A stretch of DNA of 64,000 nucleotides, from the NCBI GenBank assembly GCA_933822405.4, contig CAKOGP040001668.1, positions 1-64,000 of the forward strand, written 5' to 3'. This document shows, in pieces, positions 40,957 to 52,585 of this stretch (position 1 is the stretch's first letter; every line of letters begins with the position of its first letter). This DNA is from Cylindrotheca closterium. Lineage: Eukaryota > Bacillariophyta > Bacillariophyceae > Bacillariales > Bacillariaceae. A program made the position numbers and the translations under genes. The notes under the pieces were generated by a model, which searched no databases, had not been told where the DNA came from, and worked only from the letters and a program-made list of their open reading frames with translations.

Positions 40957-41954
40957 GCAGTTCATTGTAGTCTATTACCACTAGACATGTAACTCTTTTT
41001 GTGTTTCATTATGGCCTGATGCTGTACAGTGAATTGTTGGTTCTATGCCATCATGTACCGGTAGATCCTTTTAGTCCATTATTCATTTTCAAATTAATCA
41101 TTATCCAAACAACCAAAACACAGTTGGTAGTCGATAGCAGGGTCAGTTTCTAGATATCTTTCTCCTCAGGATAGCTACTACTATTTCACCAATTTCGAAG
41201 TTCTGATGATCAACCCATTGCAAATATTGCCCAAACCGTACCGGTACCGGTGACCTGGTACCTGGTACCTGAACTAGTACTCATTTTCTCAGCCACCAGT
41301 TCGATCAAGCTCAAACCACTACAGTACCGGTAGTTAGGCGGTGCGTGAACTTCAAATCGTGATTCCATCTGATCCTGAATTTACTTAACGAAATTCTACA
41401 TTTATTAGAATATGCAAGTCATCGTTTGTGAAGAAGACTTTCTTTCATTACAAACTCCGATCTTCGATAAATGTACAGACCGAAAATGCCTATTGTATCG
41501 ATTGTGGAAACCGTTCACGTTCGCATTCCTTCTTCAATTTGGGACTGACTCTGCTCCTGCTTCGTTTTTGATGATGAATGGTGGTTAAGGCCTTCGTATG
41601 TAGGAATGTACCGGTACCGTGTGAGCCTCGACCAGAATCGATCGATATTTGTCTTGAGACAAGAGCCGTTGTGTTGCCGGTCCATGCACAGCCCTCCAAG
41701 TTCGATACCCTCCAAAGCCGGCATCCAAGTTTGTGTGAAGAGCCCTGCAACTGCAGCCAATTGACACCTTACTCTCTCTAAACTCGTAGATTCAACAGTT
41801 CTATCACTTGATACGACTGCATTCTCAATCGACAAGCTTTGAAACTATCGATTACAGTTGAAAGATAGCATCACGGCTTTGGGGCTATCAATCACACTAG
41901 AATTGATATATTTACATTACTCAAAAACAGCAACAACAACAAGGGATAACCAAA
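40957..41954. other. Intergenic 1 kb, rich in GTACCGGTAC/GGTACC motifs
   Basis: No gene recognised. Copies of TACCGGTA, GGTACC and CTAGTAC cluster at ~41055-41065, 41236-41280, 41319-41329 and 41607-41618, including the exact GGTACCTGGTAC at 41257-41268. Minus-strand frames at 41490-41835 overlap each other and lack motifs. The final ~60 bases are an A-rich leader for XPO1. Confidence 0.55.
41236..41280. repeat. GGTACC/ACCGGT palindrome cluster
   Basis: ACCGTACCGGTACCGG is followed by CCTGGTACCTGGTACC and CTAGTAC within 45 bases. It is built from nested 6-10 bp palindromes sharing a GTACC core, also found singly in other intergenic regions of this window. Confidence 0.7.
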
Positions 41955-44900
41955 ATGAATACAAACGACGTCGAAGCGATAACACAAAAACTGCTCACCG
42001 GAGAGTTTGACGTTGCATTGCTGGATCAAGTCGTGGGAGCAGCTTATGATCCAGTTTCACCACACCGAGCCGCGGCAAACAAAGCTCTTATGCAGCTCCA
42101 GGAAGCCCCTGATCTTTGGCAAGCAGCAGACAGCATTATTGAGAAAGCACAGAATCCTCAATCTCGATTCTTTGGCGTTCAAGTGCTGGACGATGCCATA
42201 AAAACAAGGTACGAACACAACCAACATCTTTTACGATTCTTGTTTCGATGAAACAACCAATGGCTCACTTTCCGTTTCTTTCAAAATCATCATTAAAGAT
42301 GGAAAATTTTGCCCGCAGAACAACGGGAAGGAATAAAAAACTTTGTGGTTGGAAAGGTCATCAAAATGTCGTCAGACGAGGCACTGATGAAGCAGGAGAA
42401 AGTGTTCATAGGAAAGGTGAATCTTACTCTAGTCGAAATTCTCAAACAAGAATGGCCGCACAACTGGCCAACCTTCATCAGCGACCTTGTAGGATCATCC
42501 AAAACATCGGAAATCTTGTGCGAAAACAATATGCAAATCTTGAAGCTTCTCAGTGAGGAGGTCTTTGATTTCTCGAGAGATCAAATGGTTACCGAAAAGG
42601 TTAAGCGGATGAAAGAGTCTCTGAACGGAGAATTTGCTCAAATTTTCCAACTGTGTGAGTTTGTACTGGAACACAGTCAGCACGCAGGCCTAATCAAAGT
42701 CACGCTTCAAACGTTGCAACGGTTCTTGACATGGATCCCTCTTGGATTTATCTTCCAGACAAAACTGATCGAGGTTCTGCTCAACAAATTCTTTGTAGAA
42801 CCTACCACGCGAAATTACGCACTCGACTGTCTCACTGAAATCGGAACACTGCAAGATTTGGAACCTCAATATGATCCATTGTTCCGGCAACTATTTGTGA
42901 CGTTCCTGCAACGGCTGGGTGACATCTTCACTCCGGAGACGGACTTGGCACCAGCTTTTGAATACGGAAATGAAGATGACCGACTGTTCATTCAAAAGCT
43001 TGCACTGTTTCTAAGTGGATTCTTGAAGGCACACTTGAAGGTGTTGGAAGTCCAAGAATCCCACCAAGCTTTGATCACTGGAATGTTCTACTTGGTCCGA
43101 GTTTCTGAAGTCAAAGAGACCGAAATCTTTAGAATTTGTCTCGAAGCCTGGCACATGTTGGCAGAGGATCTCTACAAAAGTGAACACAAAAACCAAGGAT
43201 TTTATGATCGAGGCGCGGCCAACCGTGTATTGAATTTGAATGGGGACGCAGCAAATGGATCCTCCCGAAAGTTCCTTTACAGCCCTGTCCTCTCGGGTGT
43301 TCGACTGGTCATGATTTCCAACATGGCAAAGCCAGAGGAGGTCTTGATTGTAGAAGATGAGAATGGAGATATTGTTCGCGAGACGACTAAAGACACGGAT
43401 GTCATTGCCCAATACAAGACCATGAGAGACACTCTTGTTTACCTTACGCACTTGAATTGCGAGGATACAGAATCCATTATGCTTGCGAAGTTGACGGAGC
43501 AAGTCGATGGAAGCGCTTGGAGCTGGAACAATTTGAATACACTCTGTTGGGCCATTGGAAGTATCTCTGGTGCAATGAGCGAGGATGAGGAAAAACGATT
43601 CTTGGTCACTGTCATCAAGGATTTGTTGGGATTGTGTGAACAAAAACGTGGAAAGGATAACAAGGCCGTTGTTGCAAGTAACATTATGTACGTTGTCGGT
43701 CAATATCCACGTTTCTTGAAGGCGCATTGGAAATTCTTGAAGACAGTCGTCAACAAGTTGTTTGAATTTATGCACGAGTCCCATCCAGGGGTACAAGATA
43801 TGGCTTGTGATACTTTCCTCAAAATTGCCACAAAATGCAAACGCAAGTTTGTCACTCTTCAAGCAGACGAATCTGTACCATTCGTTTGCGAGCTGGTCGA
43901 ATCCCTGCCAACCATTATTAGTGACTTGGAGCCACATCAAGTGCAAGCATTCTACGAAGCGTGCGGTTGCATGCTGAACGATCGGGGACCATCCGTAACT
44001 ATTGATAGGCAGGCACTACAATCACGCTTAATGGAGATGCCAAATCGCACGTGGAAGGTCATAATGGATCAAGCGGGAAACAATGTCGAGAGCCTTGTGG
44101 AACCAAATACTATCAAAGAGATCATCAAGATTCTGAAGGCCAACAACCGCCTGTGTCGAAGCGTTGGTTCGCTGTTTACTCATCAATTACAATCATTTTT
44201 TCTTGACATGCTCAACGTCTACAGAGTTTACTCTGAAAGAATATCGGCTGCTGTTCAACAGCAGGGTGCCATCGCCACGCAAATGAGTCTTGTTCGTACG
44301 ATGCGAAGCGCCAAAAAGGAAGTTCTTCGACTCTTGAATACATTCATTGACAAGAGTGGTCCGCCGGAAGCCGAGCCAGTGGCTGTTGCCAAGGGTTTCA
44401 TTCCACCAGTACTAGATCCAATTCTCGCGGACTACAAGAGAAATATTGCTGGCGCCCGAGATCCCGAGGTACTAACTCTATTTGCCACTGTGGTTGAGAA
44501 ACTGAAGATGAATGTTGTCGAAGAGGTTCCAAGAATTATGGAGGCCGTGTTCGAATGTACATTGGAAATGATCACTAAGAACTTTGAAGATTTCCCCGAA
44601 CACCGAATTCGATTCTTTGAATTTCTCAAGGTAAGAACATTGAGCTCCATTCAATAGCAGCCCGGCGTTAGAATCACATTGATGCTCAACGATTCCCCCC
44701 TTCCAGGTGATCAACAAGCACTGCTTCCCAGCTTTATTCAATATCCCAGCAGAACATCAAAAATTGGTTGTTCATTCTGTGGTCTGGGCCATGAAGCATA
44801 CCGAAAGAAATATCTCTGATACGGGTTTGGACATCCTGCACGAACTCTTGCAAAACGTTGGAAGAACACCAAATGTCGCTCAAGCTTTCTACCAACAGTA

Positions 44901-45372
44901 TCTCCTTTCACTAATTCAGGACGTCTTTGCTGTCATGACTGACAGGCTGCACAAGTCGGGCTTCAAAATGCATGCCACTCTCCTTCGACTCATGTTTCAC
45001 CTTGTGCAGATGAATCAAGTGACCGTCCCACTATTCGACCCGGCTTCGCAGCCACCTGGTCAAACTAACCCAGCTTTCTTGCGGGAGCACATAAGTAACT
45101 TGTTGGTCGCCAGTTTCAACACACTGTCGAAGATGCAAGTTGCCAAATTCGTTGATGGCATGTTTGATGTCAAGATGGATCTACCAACTTTCAAGACCCA
45201 TTTGCGAGATTTTCTGATCGAGTTGAAGGAATTCAGCTCGGAAGATAATACAGCCCTTTACACCGAAGAGCAAGAGCAGGAACGTGTACAGCGAGAGCAA
45301 ACAATGATGGCTCAGCGGAGCGCAGTTCCTGGAATGATGAAGCCATCTGAGGTCGTTGACGATGATCTGTAA
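41955..45372 (+). CDS. XPO1: Exportin-1 (CRM1)
   Basis: Three exons, 41955-42208, 42299-44630 and 44707-45372, with introns of 90 and 76 bp. An Arg codon is split at the first junction and the second is phase 0. The product is 1,083 residues (human 1,071). The importin-beta N-terminal region ([26 protein letters not shown]) and the CRIME-type segment ([14 protein letters not shown]) are nearly invariant. HEAT repeats continue to the end. The NES groove region near residues 520-570 includes [12 protein letters not shown], with Thr instead of the leptomycin-reactive Cys (human has D-M-A-C-D-T-F: Cys present). It exports leucine-rich NES cargo and ribosomal subunits with Ran-GTP. Confidence 0.95.
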
Positions 45373-45553
45373 AAACATTTAGATCAAGCTATAGTAATAC
45401 ACCCTGCTGTTTTTCTATTCATCATTAGTTGCTTCTACAGCACTTTGCCAAATTTCTTATCATCCTTGCACTGCAGGCCCAATCGTTGAACGTTTAGCCT
45501 GGCGATATGTAATAACAGCTGCGACCTACTCGTACTTCAATTTGACTCGTCTC

Positions 45554-47369
45554 CTATCCAATAATGGGATTCCATACCCACAAATTTGCAAGCCACTTTT
45601 CATGGCCGTCAGTAGGGTTGCTTCCATGCTGGGACAGGTCGTCCATGTTTCCATCTTCTAGCATGTTGTAAAACAATACGGCTTGTCCAGCTTTGGGCCG
45701 GATTTCTAATCCCTTGGAGTTATAATTGTTCAAGGCCCGTGGGATGCGAGTTTCTCCGCCCTTTGGAACATCGTTCAAGTAAATCAAAAGCGTCGCAAAA
45801 CGACTTGGCTGATACCGATGATTGATGGAAGGATAAACAAAGTCATGGTGACTTTGATATTGCTCGCCATTCTTCTTGTATCGCACCACTTGCAAAGACT
45901 CGGCAATGGAATGATGATGGGCACTCGAATCATGATATTTTTGGAATAGCTCGGGGTCGAGCTGCATGACTTGGGCAGCCTTGCTATAGATGCTCTCAGT
46001 CAATTCGTTGGAATCACGCGGAAGCCAGGCATTGCTGGAACTTCGTGTCGACAAGTCTTGGGTTTGCTTGGCAGTAGCACCCGTGTGCAAGGTTGAAAGC
46101 TTTAGGCCTTGCTCTTGCGATAATTGGATCACTGCTTGGCAGTCTTCTGGTGACAAAAAATCTTCGATCAAAAAGGCACGCGGAGCGACAGACAAGACCT
46201 TGAGGGAAAAGTCCCCGACTTTGTGTTGTTGACCAATGTAATCGGCCGAGTGCATAAAGTGCAGTGGAGCACGCGGGGGAAAGTGGCCCAACCAAGTGCG
46301 CTTACTGGAAATCAGATAGTCTCGTGCGTAAGCCTTATTGATGATTTGGCGTTGGTACTTGATGTACTGTTCGGGAGTCAACTTGCTTTTAAGCTCTTCC
46401 GGCGTGTTGGGTTCATAGTATACCAACGCATTGTCCAAAGTGATCGCCCACCGTTGCAAGGCAGTAGAAGTGTCATAAATGGGTGTCACATGAAAGGAAT
46501 GCCCAGGCATAGTGGCAGTCCCCAAGGATTCAAACGGTGGAATTTCACCAACCAGTCGATTGTTCTTGGTGTTGCCACCCTTGCCATCCCAAATGAGCAA
46601 GACTGGGTTGGGAGATAGATTGACAAATTTGGCTGCAAACCCAGTAAAGTCAAGTGGTGGTTGTTGAAGTCGTCGCTTGCGACTCATCTCGCTGGAACTT
46701 GGACCATCCAATTCTGGATAAATATCTTTCAATTCAGGGGTCTACAGCAAGCAGAAGGAGTGAGTCATGCAGAGTGTGAGCAAAACTTGGCAACAAAGTG
46801 ATAACACACCAAGCAAGTCAGCCAATAGAAAGGAAAGAAATCATACACACCTGATAATAAAAGCTCGTTCCCTTGTATTTTAATCCTTTTTGACTCTTCA
46901 AGCATTCCAGATTGGGATCCATAGGCTTTTCCGAGTATTGCAGCTGTTCGTACAAATCATCTTCCACATCATCCGCTTGATAGTACTTGACAATGGTATC
47001 ATAAGACTCGGTGGGAATGAAAAATTCCATGGGTTTCAAGAACTTTTTTCCGCCAGTGACTTTTTCATTTGGACAAAAACTGATATTGGCCATTCGTCGA
47101 TAATCGTTGACATGAGGATGTTTCTGAGTGGATAATTCTGGCATTTTTAGGAGGGTAGATTGCTGCTGTTGGCTTTGATTCCATAGATGACTAGCCACAG
47201 TCGCAACAATTGCAATCATAATGGCAGGCAAGTGTTGCCTCCAAAAAGGTACCTCCTCTGCCTCAATGACGGAATCCTCTTCATCATATTCCTCATCGTC
47301 GTCCTCACTGTGAGAGTAGGTTTCAGCTGCTGCCACCGTCTCGTCGTACTGTGGATTCTTTCTTGGCAT
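45554..47369 (-). CDS. Prolyl 4-hydroxylase-type 2OG-Fe(II) oxygenase, type II membrane protein
   Basis: Two exons, 46851-47369 and 45554-46741, with a 109-bp intron (GTGTGT..TAG), phase 0, giving 568 residues. An acidic cytosolic N-terminus (~1-40) precedes one transmembrane helix (~46-62). Residues ~170-350 form an uncharacterised conserved region. The P4H-alpha catalytic domain is ~365-565: F-L-S-P-E-D-C-Q, Y-x-x-H-x-D-F iron ligands (H-H-D-F near 490), Y-L-N-D-V-P-K-G-G-E-T, the distal ligand His in S-Q-H-G-S/D-G-H-E-K-W and N-L-W-V-W. Type II topology puts the active site in the ER/Golgi lumen, as for plant P4Hs acting on cell-wall glycoproteins. Frustulins or other Pro-rich secreted proteins are possible substrates. 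Divergent from the RBR gene. Confidence 0.87.
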
Positions 47370-47979
47370 ATTTGGAAATGTACAGTGATGGACGCGACTG
47401 TTAGTTGCTTGAGTCAGTTGGTGCTCCTACAGTTAGTATCAATGATGGTTCGATGGTTCGATCGAATTTTTTTGAATTGATCATCATCACAATGACATCG
47501 TAAAAGAGGGGGATATATTATACAGTAGAAGAAAAAGGGGAATGAAGGAATCAATTCATTGGATTCAATCGTGTTCAAGTATGCGTGACTCACTCAGGCG
47601 GTGTTGCAGACAGACTCACTCACTCTGACAACGCGCGTCAGACCCGGAATCCGGAAATAGTTCGATACGGATCCTAGCGCCCGGGCGACTGTTTGACAAC
47701 TTCTGTGTCAGTATATTTTCTACTTACGGCGGGGAGATCTGATCCTAGCAGAGAACAACAAGAAGCAAAAGAATAGACGTGCCAAAAAGAGCAACAATCC
47801 GAAGCAATTGTCGACGTAGTCTCACTACTCCCTGCATAAAACAAAAAATCACACTCTCGCTTATTGCCCACTTACAACGTTTGGGAAGCATTGCTCTTGT
47901 CACTCTTTTCGTTTCCACCAGATCAGTGCAATCTTTCGAAACTCCATCCAATTGAGACGCTTCAGAATTTGACTTGAAA
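47370..47979. other. Divergent promoter between the P4H and RBR genes
   Basis: No gene recognised. TGACTCA at 47586-47592 and repeated ACTCACTC units (~47590-47620) lie in the middle, followed by a CCGGAATCCGGAAAT direct-repeat/palindrome at ~47644-47658. Confidence 0.45.
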
Positions 47980-49681
47980 ATGGCTTCGGATGACGAATAC
48001 TCCTATGCTTACTCGGAAGAGGAGGAAGACTATCAAATGTCGGACGACGAATCCATGCAATTTAACCCTGAAGCCAAGGAAAATCCAAATGCGGCTCCCG
48101 TCTTTTCCTATGGTGCGTAGAAACTCTACTCGGGTCTACGAGTGATGGAAAGGATCGTGGGTCCTTTGTTGTTGTTGTCGCTGCTAGAGTTGTAGCTAAC
48201 TTTTCTTTCTCTTTTTCTCTCACTCCCTTAAATGCAGCCAAAAAGCCAGGCATTCAAATGCTGCCTGCGGACCAAGTATTCCCTGAAATGAAACGAAAGT
48301 TGGTCGATGCGACTGAGGTTTTGGGCATTCCCGAGGTTGCGGCGGTGGTCTTGATGCGCGAATTCCACTGGCAAAAGGACGTCCTGCTAGAAACTTTTTT
48401 CAGAGACCCTGATGGCTTACTCAAAAAGAATGGAGTCTACCATCGCGTAAATCCCAAACCAGCCCTGAATTCACCCCATTGTGCGATTTGCTACGATGAT
48501 GTCGAAGAAAAAATGGCCATGCCATGCGGACACGAGTTCTGCATGGACTGCTGGCACGACTTTTGTGCCAATGCTATTCAAGAAGAAGGACCAATCTGTG
48601 TCTGTACCTCTTGTCCAGATGCGTCTTGTGATGAAATTGTGACGGAAGAAGAGGTCACCAAGGCTGCTCCAGATCATTTGCCAAAATTCAGAACGTACCA
48701 GCTACGAAGTTTTGTGGAATCCAACAAATTGACGCGATGGTGTCCTGGAGCGGGATGTGAACGAGTTGCCACTGCCCAATCAGCGTCCGCAATGGAACAA
48801 GACGACAATGTAGCCCACTGTGATTGTGAAGGATGTCAGACTAGTTTCTGCATGAAATGCGGAGAAGAACCTCACTCGCCTACGGACTGCCCAGCGCTTG
48901 CACTCTGGAATGAAAAATGTCGAAATGAATCCGAGACTGCTAACTGGATCCTTGCCAATACGAAATCATGTCCCAAGTGTGTCAGTCGAATAGAAAAGAA
49001 CCACGGTTGTAATCACATGACTTGCCAGAAATGCAGACACGAATTTTGTTGGATCTGTATGGGGGACTGGACGGATCATGGCGCTAACACGGGAGGTTAT
49101 TACAAATGTAATAAATATGATGTAGATACCGGCACCAGTAGCGGAGATGATCTTTCGGATGCGGCCCGAGCCAAGCGAGAACTGGATCGATACTTGCACT
49201 ACTACAAGCGATTCCATGCGCACGCGGAAGCACAAAAGTTTGCGCGAAAACAACTGAAGGAGACGGAAAATAGAATGGTTCTTTTGCAAGAATCATCAGA
49301 CGATGTGAAATGGAGTGACGTCGAATTTCTAAAGACAGCCAATGAACAATTGGTGGAATGTCGGAGAGTTTTGAAATACTCTTATGTCTATGCCTACTAC
49401 TTGAAGCCACAATTTGAAATGCAAAAGCAACGCTTTGAGCACCATCAAGAAATGCTCGAACGATTCACTGAAACTTTGAGCGAGCTTTCCGAAAAGCCAC
49501 TGGCTGAAATGGATCGAACGGATGTGGTGAACAAGGTAAATATAAGGCATGATGGCTCGTTCATTGTACGCGTTATTGATATACCATTTCTCTCACCTTT
49601 CTTTTTCTCTTGCAGACACGTGTGGTGGACCAATTCATGAAGAATATTCTGAAATATGTCGCAGATGGAATGGATGATTGA
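47980..49681 (+). CDS. ARIH1: ARIADNE-type RBR E3 ubiquitin ligase
   Basis: Three exons, 47980-48112, 48238-49535 and 49616-49681, with introns of 125 and 80 bp. A split Ala codon and a phase 0 junction give 498 residues. The acidic N-terminus has S-D-D-E-x-S-x-Y tracts. A UBA-like region (~52-105) is followed by RING1 (C-A-I-C-Y-D-D..C-G-H-E-F-C, ~125-175), IBR (W-C-P-G-A-G-C..C-D-C..C-M-K-C-G-E-x-P-H) and RING2 (C-P-K-C..G-C-N-H-M-T-C..F-C-W-I-C). The catalytic Cys is the G-C-N-H cysteine. The Ariadne autoinhibitory helices (Y-L-H-Y-Y-K-R-F..Y-A-Y-Y-L) close the protein. Ariadne ligases transfer ubiquitin through a thioester and are switched on by neddylated cullin-RING ligases. The last coding exon has only 66 nt. 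Confidence 0.93.
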
Positions 49682-49865
49682 GCAGTTGTATTGCAGTAGT
49701 GCACAAGCTAAAAGTCTGTATTAGATCAATCAAAATATGATCAACGATCAGTAACAATTCGTACACTAGAACCACGAGATAACACTGGTATCTCTCCTCC
49801 TCTGGACCATTAACATCAGCGATTTTTATTTCTGAAGTATTCTCTAGAGCCCACTACAGTAAGAT

Positions 49866-51130
49866 TCACCTGTAGAACCATTGTAGCATCTTACGATTGA
49901 GCTCGGGGCGGTAGTGGCGTCCGTCACTGGGATAGAGCTTGTCGGCTGAAAGGTAGGTGGCGTCAAACAAATCCAGCACTGGAATTTGAAGCTCTTTCAT
50001 TAGCTTTGTTTGCAGCTGGTATAGAAACTTGGATCTCGAGGCACTCATGTAACGGACCCGATCAACGCCAAATAAAGTGGCAGTGTCTTGTTCGTGCTGT
50101 ATCAATCGATCCAAATCCACCCAATGAATATGGACAGCCATAGGAGACTTCCAAACAAGGGTGACGTTTGGATATCGTTTCTGGATCTCTTCAATGTAGT
50201 TTCGACAGGCTTCAGTGTGATTGGCGTAATCACTTCCTTGCAAAGTGTCTTGGTAGTCCAGAATGTCCCACAAACAGCTCCCTAGGATCAAGGCGGTGCT
50301 GTCGGAACTAGTGGATGCTTTGAGTTCCGGGCCAAACTGCTCGTCCAATAACTGCAGGTGAGTGTCCGTCGTCTCAGAATTCATAGGGAGTCTCATCTTT
50401 TCTCCCACTTTGAGTTTGGGTTGAAAGTAGTATTTGCCCTTTTTGTTGGGACGTTGTCGCACAAATTGATCCATGGTGGAGTCCCCGAAGGCAAAGACTT
50501 GATCAAAATCGCTGAGATTCATGCAGTTTCCTTTTGTAAAAGGAGGTTTAAATGCCTGCATCGGTGGTCTCTGATGTGGACGGCAGGAATATTTTTTGTG
50601 AGTATAACCACCATTTTCCCACTTAGACTTTTGTGGTGGGGGTAATGTTCCGATATGGTTCGAATATTCGATGTAGATTATCAGCTCTCGGTCATGCTCA
50701 GATTCTTCGTCTGTTGACATATCAGGGTACCATGGTGTAGTAGAAAAAGAAAGATCGTAAGAACCATCCCCGTTGTCCTTGATGAAAGCTACGGCCTGAA
50801 GACTGACAACCCGTTCGCCGTCGTCGGTGTGAAAAAATTCTTCGTATCGAACATACATTTCATCGCCTCCTGTTATCCAAGTGAATTAACGTTAGATCCT
50901 TTGTTATTACTCAACGTCTTGTTACGAATCAACTCTCTTGAATTTACCCACATACCTTTTTGCTTTTCTTTCCCGTGATCATCTCGAGTTCGAAGAGACC
51001 ATGATGAAGGATCGCAGCGAACCTCTACCTGGCAGGTAATACTGGTACTAAGCTGCGAATTTAGAGTCGCTTGGGAAATCTCTGCTTGAGATGCGCTGTC
51101 AGGTTCGGAGGGGAGTAGTATGCATTCCAT
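49866..51130 (-). CDS. SGNH/GDSL-like protein, PC-esterase/NXPE-type
   Basis: Two exons, 50956-51130 and 49866-50869, with an 86-bp intron (GTATGT..CAG). The split Gly codon restores frame, giving 392 residues. Residues ~60-150 are a beta-rich region with an R-P-P-x-Q-x-F-x-P-P-F-T-K-G-x-C motif. The catalytic block I reads F-A-F-G-D-S-T-M-D-Q-F (~180-190), a G-S-C-L-W-D-I block follows, and the C-terminal D-G-R-H-Y supplies the Asp-His pair. NXPE/PC-esterase and CASD1-like enzymes with this order transfer or remove O-acetyl groups on carbohydrates. No signal peptide is seen on the chosen start, so an upstream exon may be missing. Convergent with the RBR gene (184 bp) and divergent from the HSF gene. 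Confidence 0.7.
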
Positions 51131-51237
51131 CGCTTATAGACCTCATTTTTGTCAACAGTGAGAATGAATGATTGAAAATGTGAAGACGAACGGACGATGA
51201 CAGATTTCAATCGAACAAATCAAAATATGGGAATTGA

Positions 51238-51350
51238 GAAAATCCCGCGAAATCCTACGCCAACATCGCTCCTACTTTGACCATGGTATTTACCAAACCC
51301 CGCGGGATTTCAAAATAATCCCACGGTCGAAATAATCCCACGCCGTCGAA
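51238..51350. promoter_or_regulatory. Repeats upstream of the HSF gene
   Basis: AATAATCCCACG occurs twice with 17-bp spacing (51314-51325 and 51331-51342), each followed by a CGTCGAA/GGTCGAA block. CCCGCGAAAT near 51244 and CCCGCGGGATTT near 51299 form related inverted copies. All lie 30-140 bp before the HSF start codon. No known diatom factor is matched. Confidence 0.4.
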
Positions 51351-51376
51351 ATGAAGCAAACATTCATAAAATTAAG

Positions 51377-52585
51377 ATGCAGTGCATCTCATTTTCTGCG
51401 ATGCCTGCAACTCAGGAGACGCCGAGGAAAGACAAGATACCAAGATTGGGACGAAACTCTTCGTTTCCGCTAAAGTTACACCAACTGTTGTGCTACGCAA
51501 CGGCAAACAACTTGGAGGATATTATCTGCTGGTCTGGTGACGGCAAAGGGTTTCATGTGTTGGATCCCAATGAGCTAATGAAGCGAATTGCGCCTCTTTT
51601 CTTTCCCAACCAAGCAAGGTTCCGTTCATTTGAAAGGATGCTCAACATTTGGGGATTCCAAAGGGAGAGTGCTCCTAGGAAAACAAAAAGTTTCTGGTGC
51701 AATCCTAATTTTCAGCGCCATCGGTCAGACCTATGTCGATACATGACGCGGATTGAAAACAAGGGAACCAAAAAACGAATACCCACAGGACCAAGCAGCT
51801 ATGGCTTTGTGAAAACCAAAGTACAAAACTCGCAGAAACAAGTGAGAAAACTGCACTCGGCTCTCAAGTTCCTTTCTGATGAGACGACATTGGAAAAAGA
51901 GGAGCATTGCCAAAGCTTGACACAAAGCAAGGGCACCAAGACACGATTACCTCTCAAGAAACGAGAAATGCTCTCGGGAGAGCAAGGTTGTAATAACGAA
52001 GAAAGCAGAGCCAGACAACTTTCTTACGAAAAAGCAATCACGTCAAGCCCCGCTCAGAGTCTCCAGGAAATGAAGAAGGCCACCAGCATTGTGGCAACCG
52101 TTCCTTGCACAAGGCAGCAGGATAAACCTGTATGCTACTCCGAATCCAGCAGGCCTTTCAGCTGCAACCGAGATGAGGAAATGGAACACTCATCAACTGC
52201 TGCTTGCCACCAACAACCAAAGCCAGCTTCGAAAGAGAGGGCAACTTTTGTGCGAAGGCGAATACTCCCAACAAGGACAAGATCTAAGCAATCCGACTTT
52301 GAAGAGCTGGCGGCTTTCCAGAGATACTTCTCATCACGTTACTGTCGCAACACAGAACCCCATTATCAGAAGGCAGTCCCGAACCGTGGGAGAAACTCGA
52401 TATCCAATGGGATTCTTTCGAAGGAACCACCTTCAGGCCAACGGACATCTTCTCTGATCGATGAGGAAAACACATGCGGAGAAGCTGATTTTGGAAGGCT
52501 CCTGCAGAGCGGCTCTACTACAGAAAAGAAGAAGTCTCACATTGAAGGTCAGTTTGACGATGCACCCGATGATTCCGATGATTGA
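51377..52585 (+). CDS. Heat-shock-factor-type DNA-binding protein
   Basis: 402 residues in one exon (a second Met at residue 9 could also start it). The HSF winged-helix domain is at ~residues 30-125: F-P-L-K-L-H-Q-L-L, D-I-I-C-W-S-G-D-G-K-G-F-H-V, L-F-F-P-N-Q-A-R-F-R-S-F-E-R-M-L-N-I-W-G-F and F-W-C-N-P-N-F-Q-R-H-R. It matches diatom HSFs, the largest transcription-factor family in these algae. A clear HR-A/B coiled coil does not follow, so trimerisation may differ from classical HSFs. The remaining ~270 residues are basic and Ser/Gln-rich, with an acidic end (D-D-A-P-D-D-S-D-D) that could activate transcription. Target genes are unknown. Confidence 0.88.
   Translation: MQCISFSAMPATQETPRKDKIPRLGRNSSFPLKLHQLLCYATANNLEDIICWSGDGKGFHVLDPNELMKRIAPLFFPNQARFRSFERMLNIWGFQRESAPRKTKSFWCNPNFQRHRSDLCRYMTRIENKGTKKRIPTGPSSYGFVKTKVQNSQKQVRKLHSALKFLSDETTLEKEEHCQSLTQSKGTKTRLPLKKREMLSGEQGCNNEESRARQLSYEKAITSSPAQSLQEMKKATSIVATVPCTRQQDKPVCYSESSRPFSCNRDEEMEHSSTAACHQQPKPASKERATFVRRRILPTRTRSKQSDFEELAAFQRYFSSRYCRNTEPHYQKAVPNRGRNSISNGILSKEPPSGQRTSSLIDEENTCGEADFGRLLQSGSTTEKKKSHIEGQFDDAPDDSDD

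Noticed and set aside
43750..43830. Exportin-1 leptomycin-reactive Cys substitution
   Set aside because: I first suspected a Thr in place of the reactive Cys, but the D-M-A-C-D-T-F segment carries a Cys in the equivalent stretch, so no loss can be claimed.
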